Positions 11,393 through 21,126 of a DNA stretch of 64,000 nucleotides are shown here, piece after piece. The notes beneath the pieces are model-generated. The model was not told the DNA's origin. It saw only the letters and a program-made list of their open reading frames with translations, and ran no database searches. Position 1 is the first letter of the stretch. The number at the start of each line of letters is the position of its first letter. The DNA is taken from positions 17,498 to 81,497 of the forward strand of contig JAOUHU010000009.1 in NCBI GenBank assembly GCA_029884455.1, written 5' to 3'. This DNA is from Gammaproteobacteria bacterium (GTDB lineage Bacteria; Pseudomonadota; Gammaproteobacteria; Steroidobacterales; Woeseiaceae). The position numbers were made by a program, and so were the translations under genes.

Positions 11393-12523
11393 ATGAAAGT
11401 AGCAATACACAGTCTCAGTCGGAGCTTGCGGCTGGGCATAACCGCCGGTGCCCTGTTGCTTGCGCAACAGGCGCTGGCATTGGGTACGGACGCGGGTGTG
11501 ACGGTGTCGAACCAGGCAACTGTTGCCTACACCGTTGGTACCGCCGCACAGACGCCGATCGAGTCCAGCCCGACAGGCAACGCGACGCCGGGAGCAGGCG
11601 CTCCGACCACGTTCCTGGTTGACCGGCGTGTCGACTTCACGCTGGTCGAGACCAGCGGTGGTCCGACCACACCGGTCGCGCCGGGTGATGCCGATGTCAT
11701 CGCCTCGTTCACGCTGACCAATAACGGCAATGCGATCATGGACTTTGATCTTGCGGTAGCCGACTTCGCAGGCGCTGTCTTTGGCAATGCAGACACGACC
11801 GATCTCGGCAACTACCGGATTCGTGTCGCTAACGGCGATGGCGCTGGTGGCGTACCCGACCTGGGAACCGACCTGGATTTCGTCGACGAGCTGGCGGAGG
11901 ACGCGGTGGTTGAGATTTACGTGTTCGCCGACGCGCCACTGACAGTAAGTAACGGTGACTACGCTAACATCCAGCTCACCGCAACGGCAGCCGACGATGC
12001 CGACGCAGTCGCGACGCCCGGTACACTCGACGCCGTGCTGGCAGAAAGCCCCGGAGTCGACGATCCGGCAGTTATCGAAAGCGTGTTTGCCGATACTGAC
12101 AACAACGGATTCGAGCAGGCAGAAGACAGCTACGAAATTATTTCTGCCGCCCTCGAAATCACCAAAGTTGCAACCGTGTTTTCCGATCCATTCGGCTCCG
12201 GCAAAGCGCTGCCCGGTGCTGTTGTCGAATACATTGTTACCATCGACAACACCACCGGCGCGGCTGATGCAACCGGCATAACGCTGACCGATCTCATCCA
12301 GATCGCGGACGTTGTGCTGCAAAACGGTGTGTATAACGCCGGCGCATCGAACATCTCGTTTAACGCTGGCGCTTCGTTCTGCAATGCCGACGATGCGGTC
12401 GATACGGACGCTGACGGTTGTTCCTATGACATCGGCACTGGCGCGCTAAGCATTACGGTTCCCGATGTCACAGCAGGGACGTCAACTACTGTCCGATTCC
12501 AGGTATTGATCCCGAATACCTAA
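11393..12523 (+). CDS. Exported DUF11-type repeat protein, operon gene 3
   Basis: Protein of 376 residues from the ATG at 11393, preceded by AGGGAG at a good distance; the track's GTG three bases earlier is less likely. A signal peptide (LRLGITAGALLLAQQALA) is followed by GVTVSNQATVAYTVG, the shared N-terminal motif, and a segment beginning DRRVDFTLVET. A calcium-loop-like acidic stretch FADTDNNGFEQAED lies near residue 240. The C-terminal third (SDPFGSGKALPGAVVEYIVT) is a DUF11-like domain paralogous to that of gene 1, so genes 1 and 3 appear to derive from a duplication. No membrane anchor or catalytic motif is visible. Confidence 0.75.
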   Translation: MKVAIHSLSRSLRLGITAGALLLAQQALALGTDAGVTVSNQATVAYTVGTAAQTPIESSPTGNATPGAGAPTTFLVDRRVDFTLVETSGGPTTPVAPGDADVIASFTLTNNGNAIMDFDLAVADFAGAVFGNADTTDLGNYRIRVANGDGAGGVPDLGTDLDFVDELAEDAVVEIYVFADAPLTVSNGDYANIQLTATAADDADAVATPGTLDAVLAESPGVDDPAVIESVFADTDNNGFEQAEDSYEIISAALEITKVATVFSDPFGSGKALPGAVVEYIVTIDNTTGAADATGITLTDLIQIADVVLQNGVYNAGASNISFNAGASFCNADDAVDTDADGCSYDIGTGALSITVPDVTAGTSTTVRFQVLIPNT

Positions 12524-12546
12524 GTCGACAGCGATGACTGATCACG

Positions 12547-15500
12547 GTGCTTAACGGACCTCAGAAGTCCAACGGGCGACGGGCCACCCGCAAGGGTGGC
12601 CCTCGCTACGTTCTGGCGCGGCGATTTGTCGCGTGTCTCGGGGCCTTGCTGGTCACCGGGATTGCGTTCGCCAGTCCACCGGGGGCAGTCATTTCAAACC
12701 AGGCAGAGCTCGCTTATCAGCCGACGCCCGGGGTGAGCGTCACGGTCACCAGCAATGCGGTAACTGTCACCACGGCGGTCGTGCGAGCACCGTCGAGTGT
12801 GGAATTCACGCGAGTGCTCGGCGCGGGCACCGGCAGCTACCAGGAAACGGTTGGGCCCGCGGCCTGCGAGCAGGGTGGGAGTTTCGTCTTGCTGGCCGAT
12901 CCGGTGCTTATCGGTGGTGTTCTGATCGACCCGACGCAGCTGCACGAGGTCAGTGCCGCGGCCGCCTACACGTTGGCTGAGTCGGCCTTCATGCGCCTGG
13001 CGGATGCAGACCAGAACCTGGACTTCCAGTTAATTGACTACGCCGTGGTCACCGTCAGCAATACGACCAGCGGCGATACCGAAACCATTCGCCTCAGCGA
13101 AACCGGTCCCAACACCGGAGTATTCGCAGGATTTGTACCCCTGGCTGGCGGTACTGCAAGCAGCGGCGACTGCGCGCTGCAGGGCCAGTCCGGTTCGTCG
13201 ATCGTGGTGCAATACGTCGACCCGGCCGATGGCGGGGATACTGCCAGCGATACGGCCTTGCTCGATCCGGTGCAGCGAGTTTTCGAATCCGTGTCAGGCA
13301 CTGCAATCAGCAATGCCAGCATTGAACTGGTCTATGCCAGCAGCGGATTGCCCGCGATTGTCTACGGCAATGATGGCGTAAGCCAGTTTCCGTCAGTTAT
13401 CAGCAGCGGTGGCACCGTGATGGACAGTGCAGGAACGTCGTACACGTTTGGTCCGGGTGAGTACCGCTTTCCGGTTGTTCCCGATGGCGACTATCGACTA
13501 CTGGTGACGCCGCCGCCCGAATACACCGCACCATCCCTTGTATCGATCAGCGACCTGCAAAATCTGCCCGGGGCGCCTTACGCGCTGCAGCCGGGATCTT
13601 TTGGCAACGCCTTCAGCAAGTCAGGCGGCATTACATTTTCGCTCGACATTCCCGTCGATCCGCGCGAATCCGCGTTGTTCCTGCAGAAGGCAACGACGAC
13701 CACCGTCGCAGCGCCAGGTGATTTCGTGCGCTACGAGTTACAGCTTGAAAACAGTTCCACGGCCGGAACGTTCAGCGACGTGCAGATCGTCGACCAACTG
13801 CCACCGGGCGTGCGATATGTTGCGGATTCAACCCGCATTGATGCACAGGCTGCACCCGACCCGGTACTGGGTGCGGATCTGCGCACGCTCGAATTCCGCA
13901 TCGCGACTCTGGCTGTCGGGCAGCGTGTAACGATCACCTACGTGGTCGAAATTATCGGTGGCGAGCGCAACCAGGACCTGGTTAATCGTGCCACCGCCAC
14001 GACCAGCGCCGGGCTGGTCTCCAACGAGGCGAGCGCCACAATTCGCCTCACCGAGGACCTGTTCCGGAGCACTGGCACGATCATCGGCCGTGTACTGGAA
14101 GCGGGCTGCAGCCAGCAAACATTTTCCGAAGAACAGGGCGTAGCCAATATACGCGTTTACCTCGAGGATGGACGCTATGCCGTCAGCGATGCGGGAGGCC
14201 GCTTCCATTTCGAAGGCTTGGAGCCTGGAACCCACGTTGCACAACTCGATACCTTCACGGTACCCGAATACTTTGATGTCATCGGCTGTGACGATGCGCC
14301 GGCCTTCGCCGGCCGCGCCGATTCCCAGTTCGTCAAGCTTGCTCCGGGCAGCCTGCTGCGCGCCGATTTCTACCTGCGACGCAAACCACGGCCCGAAGGG
14401 CGCATTGACCTCGAATTGCAGAGTTCCGGGACCGACAGTGCGGAACAGGTCGCCTACGAATTGACGCTGCGCGGCAAAGGCAACGTGGCGGTCGACAATA
14501 TCAGGCTGATGTTCCTGCTGCCGGACGGAGTGCACTACCTGCCGGGCACGATGCGTATCGGCGATGCGCATGCCGGCGATCCGGTGATTCAGGACAGCAT
14601 GCTGTCGATGCCGATTGCAGATCAGTTCGGCGACTGGCTGAGCACCGTCCGGTTTGTCGCCGCGATCGATGCTGATGTCACCGGCGAACATTCGACCAAA
14701 GCGCTGGCAAGATTCGATTCGCCGATTGCGGCAGATCAGCAGACGCCGGTCGCTGAAACAAAGATGGTTCGGGATGCCGCGGTGAGCAAGAATGAAGGCT
14801 ACGTTCTGGACCTGAAGTTCGACGTTCTGTCGGCGAGCCTCTCCGCCGAGGACGAACTCAAGCTTGACCTGCTGATCGAGGACTGGCAGGGCGTCAGTGA
14901 CATTCGTATTGTCGCCACCGGGCATAGCGACAGCGCCAGGATCAGTGCACGAAACCAGCACCTGTTCGAAAACAATTACGTATTGTCAGAGGCGCGTGCC
15001 ATGGCCGCGGCATTCTATGTCGCAGATGCGTTGCAGGTGCCCAGGGAAAATATCCAGGTGACCGGTCGTGGTGCTGACGAGCCGGTAGTCAGTAACGACA
15101 CCGCCGCCGGTCGCCAGGCTAACCGGCGCGTGGAAATGGTGCTGTCGGGTTCGCGCCGCAGCAAACCGTCGTTCCTGCAGGTGACCCAGGAATCCAGCGG
15201 TACCATGGTGACGCCGACGCTGGGGGCGATTCCTGGTGAGGAGACAGAGCGTAATCGCGCCAGGTCCGATGACGAACTGGATGCCGGAATGCCGGCGTCG
15301 CAAGTTGAGCCGGGTATCGAAACATTGCAGCCGGGCGTCGCATTGCTGCTGCCGCAGAGAGGTTTCCAGCCGGCTTTGCCGGTGACCAAGGTATCGGTGC
15401 AGCATGAGCCGACCCAGAGCATCAAGATCTATCTCAATGACAGCCCGGTGAGCGAGCTGAACTTTGATACTACGGCAGTGAATGCTGCGAAAACCGTCGC

Positions 15501-18408
15501 CGTTTCCCGTTGGAAGGGTGTTGATCTCAAGGACGGCGACAACCAGATCCGTGTCATTGTTTCCAATGCCGATGGCAGCCGCGCTGCTGCCTTTACACGC
15601 AGTGTGTACTATTCCGGAGCACCGATCCGCGGTGAGTTTGTCGCCGGCCGGTCGAGCCTGGTCGCCGATGGCAAAACGCAGCCTGTTGTTGCTGTGCGCA
15701 TGTTTGATCGCGCCGGCAAACCATCGCGTACCGGCACCATCGGTACTTATCGCGTCGATGCCCCGTATCGGTCGGCATGGGACGTGGACAACGAACGCAA
15801 GAACAAGCTGGTCAGCATTGGTCCGCGCGAACCGAGTTATCGTGTCGGTGCTGACGGCATCGTGCTGATTGAACTCGAGCCAAGCACGCAGTCGGGCGAG
15901 GTAGTACTCAACTTCAAATTTGACCATGAACGCGAACAGCAGCTACGCGTGTGGCTGAAGCCCGCCGATCGCGAGTGGATCCTGGTCGGTTTCGCGGAAG
16001 GCACGGCGGCCTACGACACCTTGTCGGACAACCTGTCAGCTGCCTTGGCCGCAGGTCATGAGGAAGGTTACGTCGACGAGGGGCGGGTAGCATTCTTTGC
16101 CAAGGGCAGCATCAAGGGCAAATACCTGATGACTATTGCCTACGATTCAGACCGCGAACGCAGCGAGACGCGCAACAGTTTTGACACGGTGGTCGATCCG
16201 AACGCCAATTACCCGTTGTATGCGGACACCAGCGAACAGCGCTTCGAGGCGCCAAGCCAACGAAAGCTCTACGTCAAGCTCGAGCGCAGCCAGTTCTATG
16301 CATTGTTCGGTGATTACGATACCGGCTTGTCGGTTACCGATCTGGCGCGCTACGAGCGGCGCTTCAATGGTTTCAAGAGTGAATACCGTGGTGACAACAT
16401 CGGCTATACCGCGTTTGCTGCAGAAAGTAACCAGGGTTTTCATCGGGACGAGATTCGCGGCGATGGAACCTCAGGCCTGTACCGCCTGAGTGTTGCGCCG
16501 ATCATCGCCAACAGCGACAAGGTACGCCTCGAAGTACGCGACCGTTTTGACTCTGGCCAGGTGATCAGTACTACCAATCTGCATCGCTTCCTGGACTACA
16601 ACCTTGATGCGCAGAACGGCAGCCTGTACTTCAAACGACCGGTGCCAAGCCGTGACCAGGATTTCAATCCGGTCTATATAATCGTCGAGTACGAGTCGGC
16701 ATCCGACGCGGATCAAGACATTGTGGCCGGCGGTCGAGTATCGATCGGCAATGCCGTACGAACACTGGAAGCAGGTGTGACCTACGTCAGTGACGACACT
16801 GCTGGTGCCGAGGCGGACCTGAGCGGCGTCGATCTGCGCTGGCAGGTTAATCCGCAGGCGGAATTCAAAGCCGAACTGGCAAGTACCAGCTCGATCGTCG
16901 CGGGTGTGCCGCAAGACGGCACGGCGAAATCGCTCGAACTCGAGTACAACGGCGAGAAAGCGGACGTGCGCGCCTTTGTCCGCGAAGTCGAAAACGGTTT
17001 TGGACTCGGCTATCAATCGGCCGCTGACCGTGGATTCCGCCGGCTCGGCGTCGAGGCGCGCGGCAAATTCAGCGAGCAATGGGCAGTCGAGGGCGAGGCG
17101 GGCTGGCAACAGAATCTGGAAACTGAAGACATTCGCGTACTTGCTATCGGGCGCGTGCGCTACGAACGCGACTCATTTAGTACCACGCTGGGCCTTACGC
17201 ATGCTGAAGACGAGTTTGAAGACGGCGAGACGCGATTGAGCGACATTGCCGAACTTGGCGTGGCGCAGCGCATGTTCGACGATCGATTGACGCTTCGTGC
17301 CAGCGGCAGCTCGGCGATTTCCGGGGATGCCGAAAATACTGATTATCCAACGAGTTTCGTGCTGGGTGCGGATTACAAGCTGCTAAAGGATGTATCGCTG
17401 GTAGGCGAGTACGAAGATGCCAGTGGTGTTGGTCTGGACGCGACCATGACGCGAATTGGCATTCAGGCGACGCCGTGGAACCGCACGCAAGTGAATACGT
17501 TTGTTACCAACGAGGTGACCGAATTCGGGCCGCGCCTGTTTTCCAATGTCGGCCTGGTGCAGGGATTCCAGCTCAACGAACGCTGGTCGCTGGACTTTGG
17601 CGTTGACCAGAGCAATACCTTGCGAGATGCCGATGCCCGCCAGTTCGACCCGGATCGCGAGCTGGCCACGGGATCGAACCAGGAGGACTTCCTGGCAGCT
17701 TATGTCGGTGCCATGTACAGCGCCGGGATGTGGAGCGCGAATTCGCGCTTCGAGCACCGCAATTCCGATCGAGAAGAGCGCAATACCTTGCTGGCAGGAT
17801 GGTATCGCGAGCCGGTCGCCGGTCATGGCATGTCAGCGGGCATGACCCTGCTGCAAAACGATACCATTGGCGGTGACGATATGACCTCAGTGGCGTTAAA
17901 GGGAGGCTGGGCCTATCGCAAGTCGGACAAGCGCTGGTCCTTCCTGAATCGCACCGACCTGATCTTCACTGATGCAACCCAGGGCGGCCAACAGTTGTTG
18001 TCCTGGCGCCTGATAAATAATTTCAATGCCAATCGGCGCCTCGGCGCCGCGGCCCAACTGTCGTTGCAATATGCATTCAAGTTTGTGCGCAGTGAATTCG
18101 ACGGCGATGGCTACTCGGGGTTTACCGACCTGATCGGGGTCGATTGGCGCCGCAGCCTCAGCCAACGCTGGGATTTCGGCGTCAATTCCAGTATTTACCA
18201 TGCCTACCAGTCGGGCGTTTTCGACTATGGTGCCGGCATGGATGTCGGCTTCCGCTTGCTGGACAATATGTGGCTTAGTGCGGGATACAATGTCAGCGGT
18301 TTTTACGATGCCGATTTTACCCAGGCACGTTACACGGCACAGGGACCGTTCCTGCGATTCTCAGTCAAGGCCGACCAGCACTTTCTGCAGAAAGTAACCG
18401 CCAGATAG
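12547..18408 (+). CDS. Giant exported protein: DUF11 / CnaB-like / OmpA-like domains plus C-terminal beta-barrel
   Basis: A 1953-residue protein from a GTG with no strong ribosome-binding site. Approximate domains: signal segment 1-43 (FVACLGALLVTGIAFA); shared GAVISNQAELAYQ motif; a LSETGPNTGVFAG module near 180; DUF11 at 375-505; a CnaB/SdrD-like fold at 510-615 (GRFHFEGLEPGTH); a second DUF11 at 618-725; OmpA-like peptidoglycan-binding domain at 745-870 (ATGHSDSARI and NRRVEMVL); Ig/invasin-like modules at 945-1140; then about 800 residues of alternating strands rich in aromatic girdle residues, consistent with a large outer-membrane barrel. An OmpA-like domain would place the N-terminal part in the periplasm. 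The last gene of the operon; function unknown. Confidence 0.8.
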   Translation: MLNGPQKSNGRRATRKGGPRYVLARRFVACLGALLVTGIAFASPPGAVISNQAELAYQPTPGVSVTVTSNAVTVTTAVVRAPSSVEFTRVLGAGTGSYQETVGPAACEQGGSFVLLADPVLIGGVLIDPTQLHEVSAAAAYTLAESAFMRLADADQNLDFQLIDYAVVTVSNTTSGDTETIRLSETGPNTGVFAGFVPLAGGTASSGDCALQGQSGSSIVVQYVDPADGGDTASDTALLDPVQRVFESVSGTAISNASIELVYASSGLPAIVYGNDGVSQFPSVISSGGTVMDSAGTSYTFGPGEYRFPVVPDGDYRLLVTPPPEYTAPSLVSISDLQNLPGAPYALQPGSFGNAFSKSGGITFSLDIPVDPRESALFLQKATTTTVAAPGDFVRYELQLENSSTAGTFSDVQIVDQLPPGVRYVADSTRIDAQAAPDPVLGADLRTLEFRIATLAVGQRVTITYVVEIIGGERNQDLVNRATATTSAGLVSNEASATIRLTEDLFRSTGTIIGRVLEAGCSQQTFSEEQGVANIRVYLEDGRYAVSDAGGRFHFEGLEPGTHVAQLDTFTVPEYFDVIGCDDAPAFAGRADSQFVKLAPGSLLRADFYLRRKPRPEGRIDLELQSSGTDSAEQVAYELTLRGKGNVAVDNIRLMFLLPDGVHYLPGTMRIGDAHAGDPVIQDSMLSMPIADQFGDWLSTVRFVAAIDADVTGEHSTKALARFDSPIAADQQTPVAETKMVRDAAVSKNEGYVLDLKFDVLSASLSAEDELKLDLLIEDWQGVSDIRIVATGHSDSARISARNQHLFENNYVLSEARAMAAAFYVADALQVPRENIQVTGRGADEPVVSNDTAAGRQANRRVEMVLSGSRRSKPSFLQVTQESSGTMVTPTLGAIPGEETERNRARSDDELDAGMPASQVEPGIETLQPGVALLLPQRGFQPALPVTKVSVQHEPTQSIKIYLNDSPVSELNFDTTAVNAAKTVAVSRWKGVDLKDGDNQIRVIVSNADGSRAAAFTRSVYYSGAPIRGEFVAGRSSLVADGKTQPVVAVRMFDRAGKPSRTGTIGTYRVDAPYRSAWDVDNERKNKLVSIGPREPSYRVGADGIVLIELEPSTQSGEVVLNFKFDHEREQQLRVWLKPADREWILVGFAEGTAAYDTLSDNLSAALAAGHEEGYVDEGRVAFFAKGSIKGKYLMTIAYDSDRERSETRNSFDTVVDPNANYPLYADTSEQRFEAPSQRKLYVKLERSQFYALFGDYDTGLSVTDLARYERRFNGFKSEYRGDNIGYTAFAAESNQGFHRDEIRGDGTSGLYRLSVAPIIANSDKVRLEVRDRFDSGQVISTTNLHRFLDYNLDAQNGSLYFKRPVPSRDQDFNPVYIIVEYESASDADQDIVAGGRVSIGNAVRTLEAGVTYVSDDTAGAEADLSGVDLRWQVNPQAEFKAELASTSSIVAGVPQDGTAKSLELEYNGEKADVRAFVREVENGFGLGYQSAADRGFRRLGVEARGKFSEQWAVEGEAGWQQNLETEDIRVLAIGRVRYERDSFSTTLGLTHAEDEFEDGETRLSDIAELGVAQRMFDDRLTLRASGSSAISGDAENTDYPTSFVLGADYKLLKDVSLVGEYEDASGVGLDATMTRIGIQATPWNRTQVNTFVTNEVTEFGPRLFSNVGLVQGFQLNERWSLDFGVDQSNTLRDADARQFDPDRELATGSNQEDFLAAYVGAMYSAGMWSANSRFEHRNSDREERNTLLAGWYREPVAGHGMSAGMTLLQNDTIGGDDMTSVALKGGWAYRKSDKRWSFLNRTDLIFTDATQGGQQLLSWRLINNFNANRRLGAAAQLSLQYAFKFVRSEFDGDGYSGFTDLIGVDWRRSLSQRWDFGVNSSIYHAYQSGVFDYGAGMDVGFRLLDNMWLSAGYNVSGFYDADFTQARYTAQGPFLRFSVKADQHFLQKVTAR

Positions 18409-18446
18409 CCCTGCGATTTCTGGTTTAAACGTGTACTCTCGGCGGC

Positions 18447-20366
18447 GTGATCTCGCTCGCTGATTTTTTTTCCATCGATAGTCCGTTGCAACAATTGCTG
18501 CCGGGGTTCCAGCTGCGCGCCGGGCAGGCCTGGATGGCCGAAGCAGTCGCCGATACCATTGCCAGCGGCAGCAAACTGGTGGTCGAAGCCGGCACCGGTA
18601 CCGGCAAGACTTTCGCTTACCTGCTGCCGGCCTTGCAGAGCGGCAAGAAAACCATCATCTCGACCGGCACCAAGGCCTTGCAGGACCAGTTGTATCATCG
18701 CGATTTGCCGCTGGTCGGCAAGGCGATCGGGCGGCCCGTCAGCACGGCGCTGCTCAAAGGCCGTGCCAACTACCTGTGCCTGCATCGACTCGACCAGCTT
18801 GCGGAGGTTGGCAGCACGCTGCGCGACGATCTGCGCGAGATTCGCGAATGGCGTTATCGAACCCGCAGCGGTGATCGCGCTGAACTCAGCGAGGTTGCAG
18901 AGGACTCCGGCGTCTGGCCGCTGGTGACTTCGACGGTTGACAACTGCCTTGGCCAGAAATGCCCGGAGTACGCCAATTGCCATGTTGTGAAAGCACGTCG
19001 CGCTGCCCAGGAGGCCGATCTGGTCATCGTCAATCATCACCTCTTGCTTGCCGATCTCGCCATGAAGGAACACGGTTTCGTCGAGTTTCTGCCAGGTGCA
19101 GAGGCATTCATCCTCGATGAGGCACACCAGATTCCGGATCTTGCGGTGCAGTTTTTTGGTGTCAGCCTGGGCAGCCGCGAGCTGGAACGCATAGTCGAGG
19201 AAATTCGTGCTGCGACGCTGCCGTTCCAGCAGACCGAGCTGCAGCGCCGCATTGACAAGTTGCAGCTAAGTATCCAGTCGCTGCGCGCGCACGCACCGCG
19301 CCAGGAGGGCAAGCACCAGCTGGCCGAAGTGCTGCCGGACATTCGCGACGACTTGCAGGCACTGCAATTGGCACTGGGCGACATGCAACGGGCGCTTGCA
19401 GAGTTCGCGGATTCTGGTGTCGATTTGCAGCAATTGCATGTACAGGTCATGACAGCGCTCGAGCGCCTGGCATTGCTGGTAAATGATGAAACGTGGGATG
19501 GACTGCGCTGGCTGGAAGTCAATCCGCGCTCATTGCGGCTGCACCTGACGCCCCTCGATGTCTCGGCGACACTGCACGGCATGTTCAACAATCCGGGCCA
19601 GGCCTGGATATTCACTTCGGCAACGCTGGCCGTCGCCGATGATTTTTCGCACTTCCTCGCGCGCGCGGGTCTTGTCGGGGTCACCGCGCTGTCATTCCCG
19701 AGTCCATATGAGGTACACGAGAATGGGTTGGTGTATCTGCCGCACCATCTTCCGGAACCGTCAAACGCATTGCATACCGCCGCCATGCTTGAGTCGGTGG
19801 TTCCGTTACTGGACCTGACCAGTGGCGGCGTGTTCTGCCTGTTTACCAGCCACCGTGCCTTGAACAATGCCCGGCAGTGGTTCAAGACTCACAAAAAGGT
19901 CCTGGCTGGCCGCAAGCTGCTGGTGCAGGGCAGTGTGCCGCGCGATGATCTGTTGCGACGTTTCCGTGACGCAGGAAATGCGGTACTGCTTGGCACCGGC
20001 AGCTTTTGGGAAGGGGTCGATGTGCGCGGCCAGGCGCTGACGATTGTGGCGATCGATAAGTTGCCGTTTGCATCGCCCGCGGATCCGTTGCTGCTGGCGC
20101 GGCTTGAATACATCCGGCGGCAGGGCGGTAACGGATTCACCGAACACCAACTGCCACAGGCGGTGCTGGCGATGAAGCAGGGCGCAGGCCGATTGCTGCG
20201 TGACCAGGATGATTATGGCGTCATTGTGCTATGCGACCCGCGCATCATGAGCAAGAGCTATGGCGGGATGTTTCTCAACAGCCTGCAGCCGATGCCATGC
20301 ACCTCGTCGCTGGACGATGTTGCACGATTCTTCGCGCGGCACGAGAACCGGCGGGCCAGCGCATGA
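18447..20366 (+). CDS. yoaA: DinG-family ATP-dependent DNA helicase YoaA
   Basis: XPD/DinG-type superfamily 2 helicase of 639 residues, involved in DNA-damage tolerance. Walker A is EAGTGTGKT (residues 48-56). The four iron-sulfur cluster cysteines are Cys111, Cys167, Cys172 and Cys178, and the DEAH box is in AFILDEAHQIPD. The C-terminal GTGSFWEGVDVRG and QGAGRLLRDQDD are motifs V and VI. The start is GTG with GGCGG just upstream. The stop overlaps the tsaB start (ATGA), an arrangement common in gammaproteobacteria. It begins 38 bp after the giant barrel protein, so read-through from that operon is possible. Confidence 0.94.
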   Translation: MISLADFFSIDSPLQQLLPGFQLRAGQAWMAEAVADTIASGSKLVVEAGTGTGKTFAYLLPALQSGKKTIISTGTKALQDQLYHRDLPLVGKAIGRPVSTALLKGRANYLCLHRLDQLAEVGSTLRDDLREIREWRYRTRSGDRAELSEVAEDSGVWPLVTSTVDNCLGQKCPEYANCHVVKARRAAQEADLVIVNHHLLLADLAMKEHGFVEFLPGAEAFILDEAHQIPDLAVQFFGVSLGSRELERIVEEIRAATLPFQQTELQRRIDKLQLSIQSLRAHAPRQEGKHQLAEVLPDIRDDLQALQLALGDMQRALAEFADSGVDLQQLHVQVMTALERLALLVNDETWDGLRWLEVNPRSLRLHLTPLDVSATLHGMFNNPGQAWIFTSATLAVADDFSHFLARAGLVGVTALSFPSPYEVHENGLVYLPHHLPEPSNALHTAAMLESVVPLLDLTSGGVFCLFTSHRALNNARQWFKTHKKVLAGRKLLVQGSVPRDDLLRRFRDAGNAVLLGTGSFWEGVDVRGQALTIVAIDKLPFASPADPLLLARLEYIRRQGGNGFTEHQLPQAVLAMKQGAGRLLRDQDDYGVIVLCDPRIMSKSYGGMFLNSLQPMPCTSSLDDVARFFARHENRRASA

Positions 20367-21058
20367 AAATACTGGCGCTGGATACGTCATCGATTGCATG
20401 CAGCGTTGCGCTGCAGATCGGCGACCGCAAGGCTGCGCGACATACTGAGCACGAGCGCGAACACACGCGATTGCTGCTGCCGATGATTCGTGCGGTACTC
20501 GATGAATTGGCTGTTGAGCTCAAGGATCTTGATGCAATTGCGCTGGGTAATGGCCCGGGCTCGTTTATTGGCATGCGCATCGGCGCATCCGTAGCACAGG
20601 GCCTGGCGCATGCTGCGAACCTCCCGATTGTGCCGGTTTCATCATTGGCCGCCGTCGCGAGCGAGGTATTTGCCGAACAGCATGCTGCTGAAGTCGTCGT
20701 GACCCAGGACGCACACATGAATGAGGTGTATCTCGGTTATTTTTCGCGGGATGCGGCCGGCCTGCCGCTGGCACTGATAACAGAGCGACTGCACCGGCAC
20801 GAGGCAATTGCAGAGCTTGCCGCGGCGCGCAGCGGCGCGCGCCTCGCGGCCGGCGCTGGCTGGGCCTGCTATCCGGCACTGCTGGCGGCAAACCGCCAGT
20901 ATTTCGATGGCACCAGCAAGGTGTTGTACCCGAGTGCCACCGCGGTGTTGCGCATCGCTGTGCAGGCCCTGGCTAACGGTGCTGGCATTGCACCGACTGA
21001 GGTGGTTCCTGCCTATTTGCGGCATGTTGTGGCGGCAGTGCCGGCGGGGAGTTCGTAA
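20363..21058 (+). CDS. tsaB: tRNA t6A biosynthesis protein TsaB
   Basis: ASKHA-fold protein of 231 residues that partners TsaD and TsaE to place threonylcarbamoyl on A37 of ANN-decoding tRNAs. The N-terminal ILALDTSSIACSVAL and the GNGPGSFIGMRIGASVAQGL motif are diagnostic. The track ORF starts at 20231; the ATG at 20363 overlaps the yoaA stop and gives the normal N-terminus and length. It is a non-catalytic scaffold in the TsaBD dimer. Confidence 0.94.
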   Translation: MKILALDTSSIACSVALQIGDRKAARHTEHEREHTRLLLPMIRAVLDELAVELKDLDAIALGNGPGSFIGMRIGASVAQGLAHAANLPIVPVSSLAAVASEVFAEQHAAEVVVTQDAHMNEVYLGYFSRDAAGLPLALITERLHRHEAIAELAAARSGARLAAGAGWACYPALLAANRQYFDGTSKVLYPSATAVLRIAVQALANGAGIAPTEVVPAYLRHVVAAVPAGSS

Positions 21059-21095
21059 CAGATCTGTAATATAGTGCTGCTGTAATGTTCGGGCC

Positions 21096-21111
21096 GCGCG
21101 CCATGGCGCGC
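21096..21111. terminator. Perfect 16-bp GC palindrome between tsaB and phoB
   Basis: GCGCGCCATGGCGCGC is a perfect palindrome 16 bp before the phoB ATG, followed by only TTTC. It may terminate the yoaA-tsaB transcript weakly, or act as an operator or leader hairpin for phoB. Two CTGTAAT repeats (21064 and 21080) lie just upstream. Confidence 0.35.
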
Positions 21112-21126
21112 TTTCAAGAACCGAAG

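Noticed and set aside
21064-21086. Pho box upstream of phoB (two CTGTAAT repeats)
   Set aside because: The repeats are 16 bp apart, not the 11-bp PhoB period, and do not match the porin/pstS motif.
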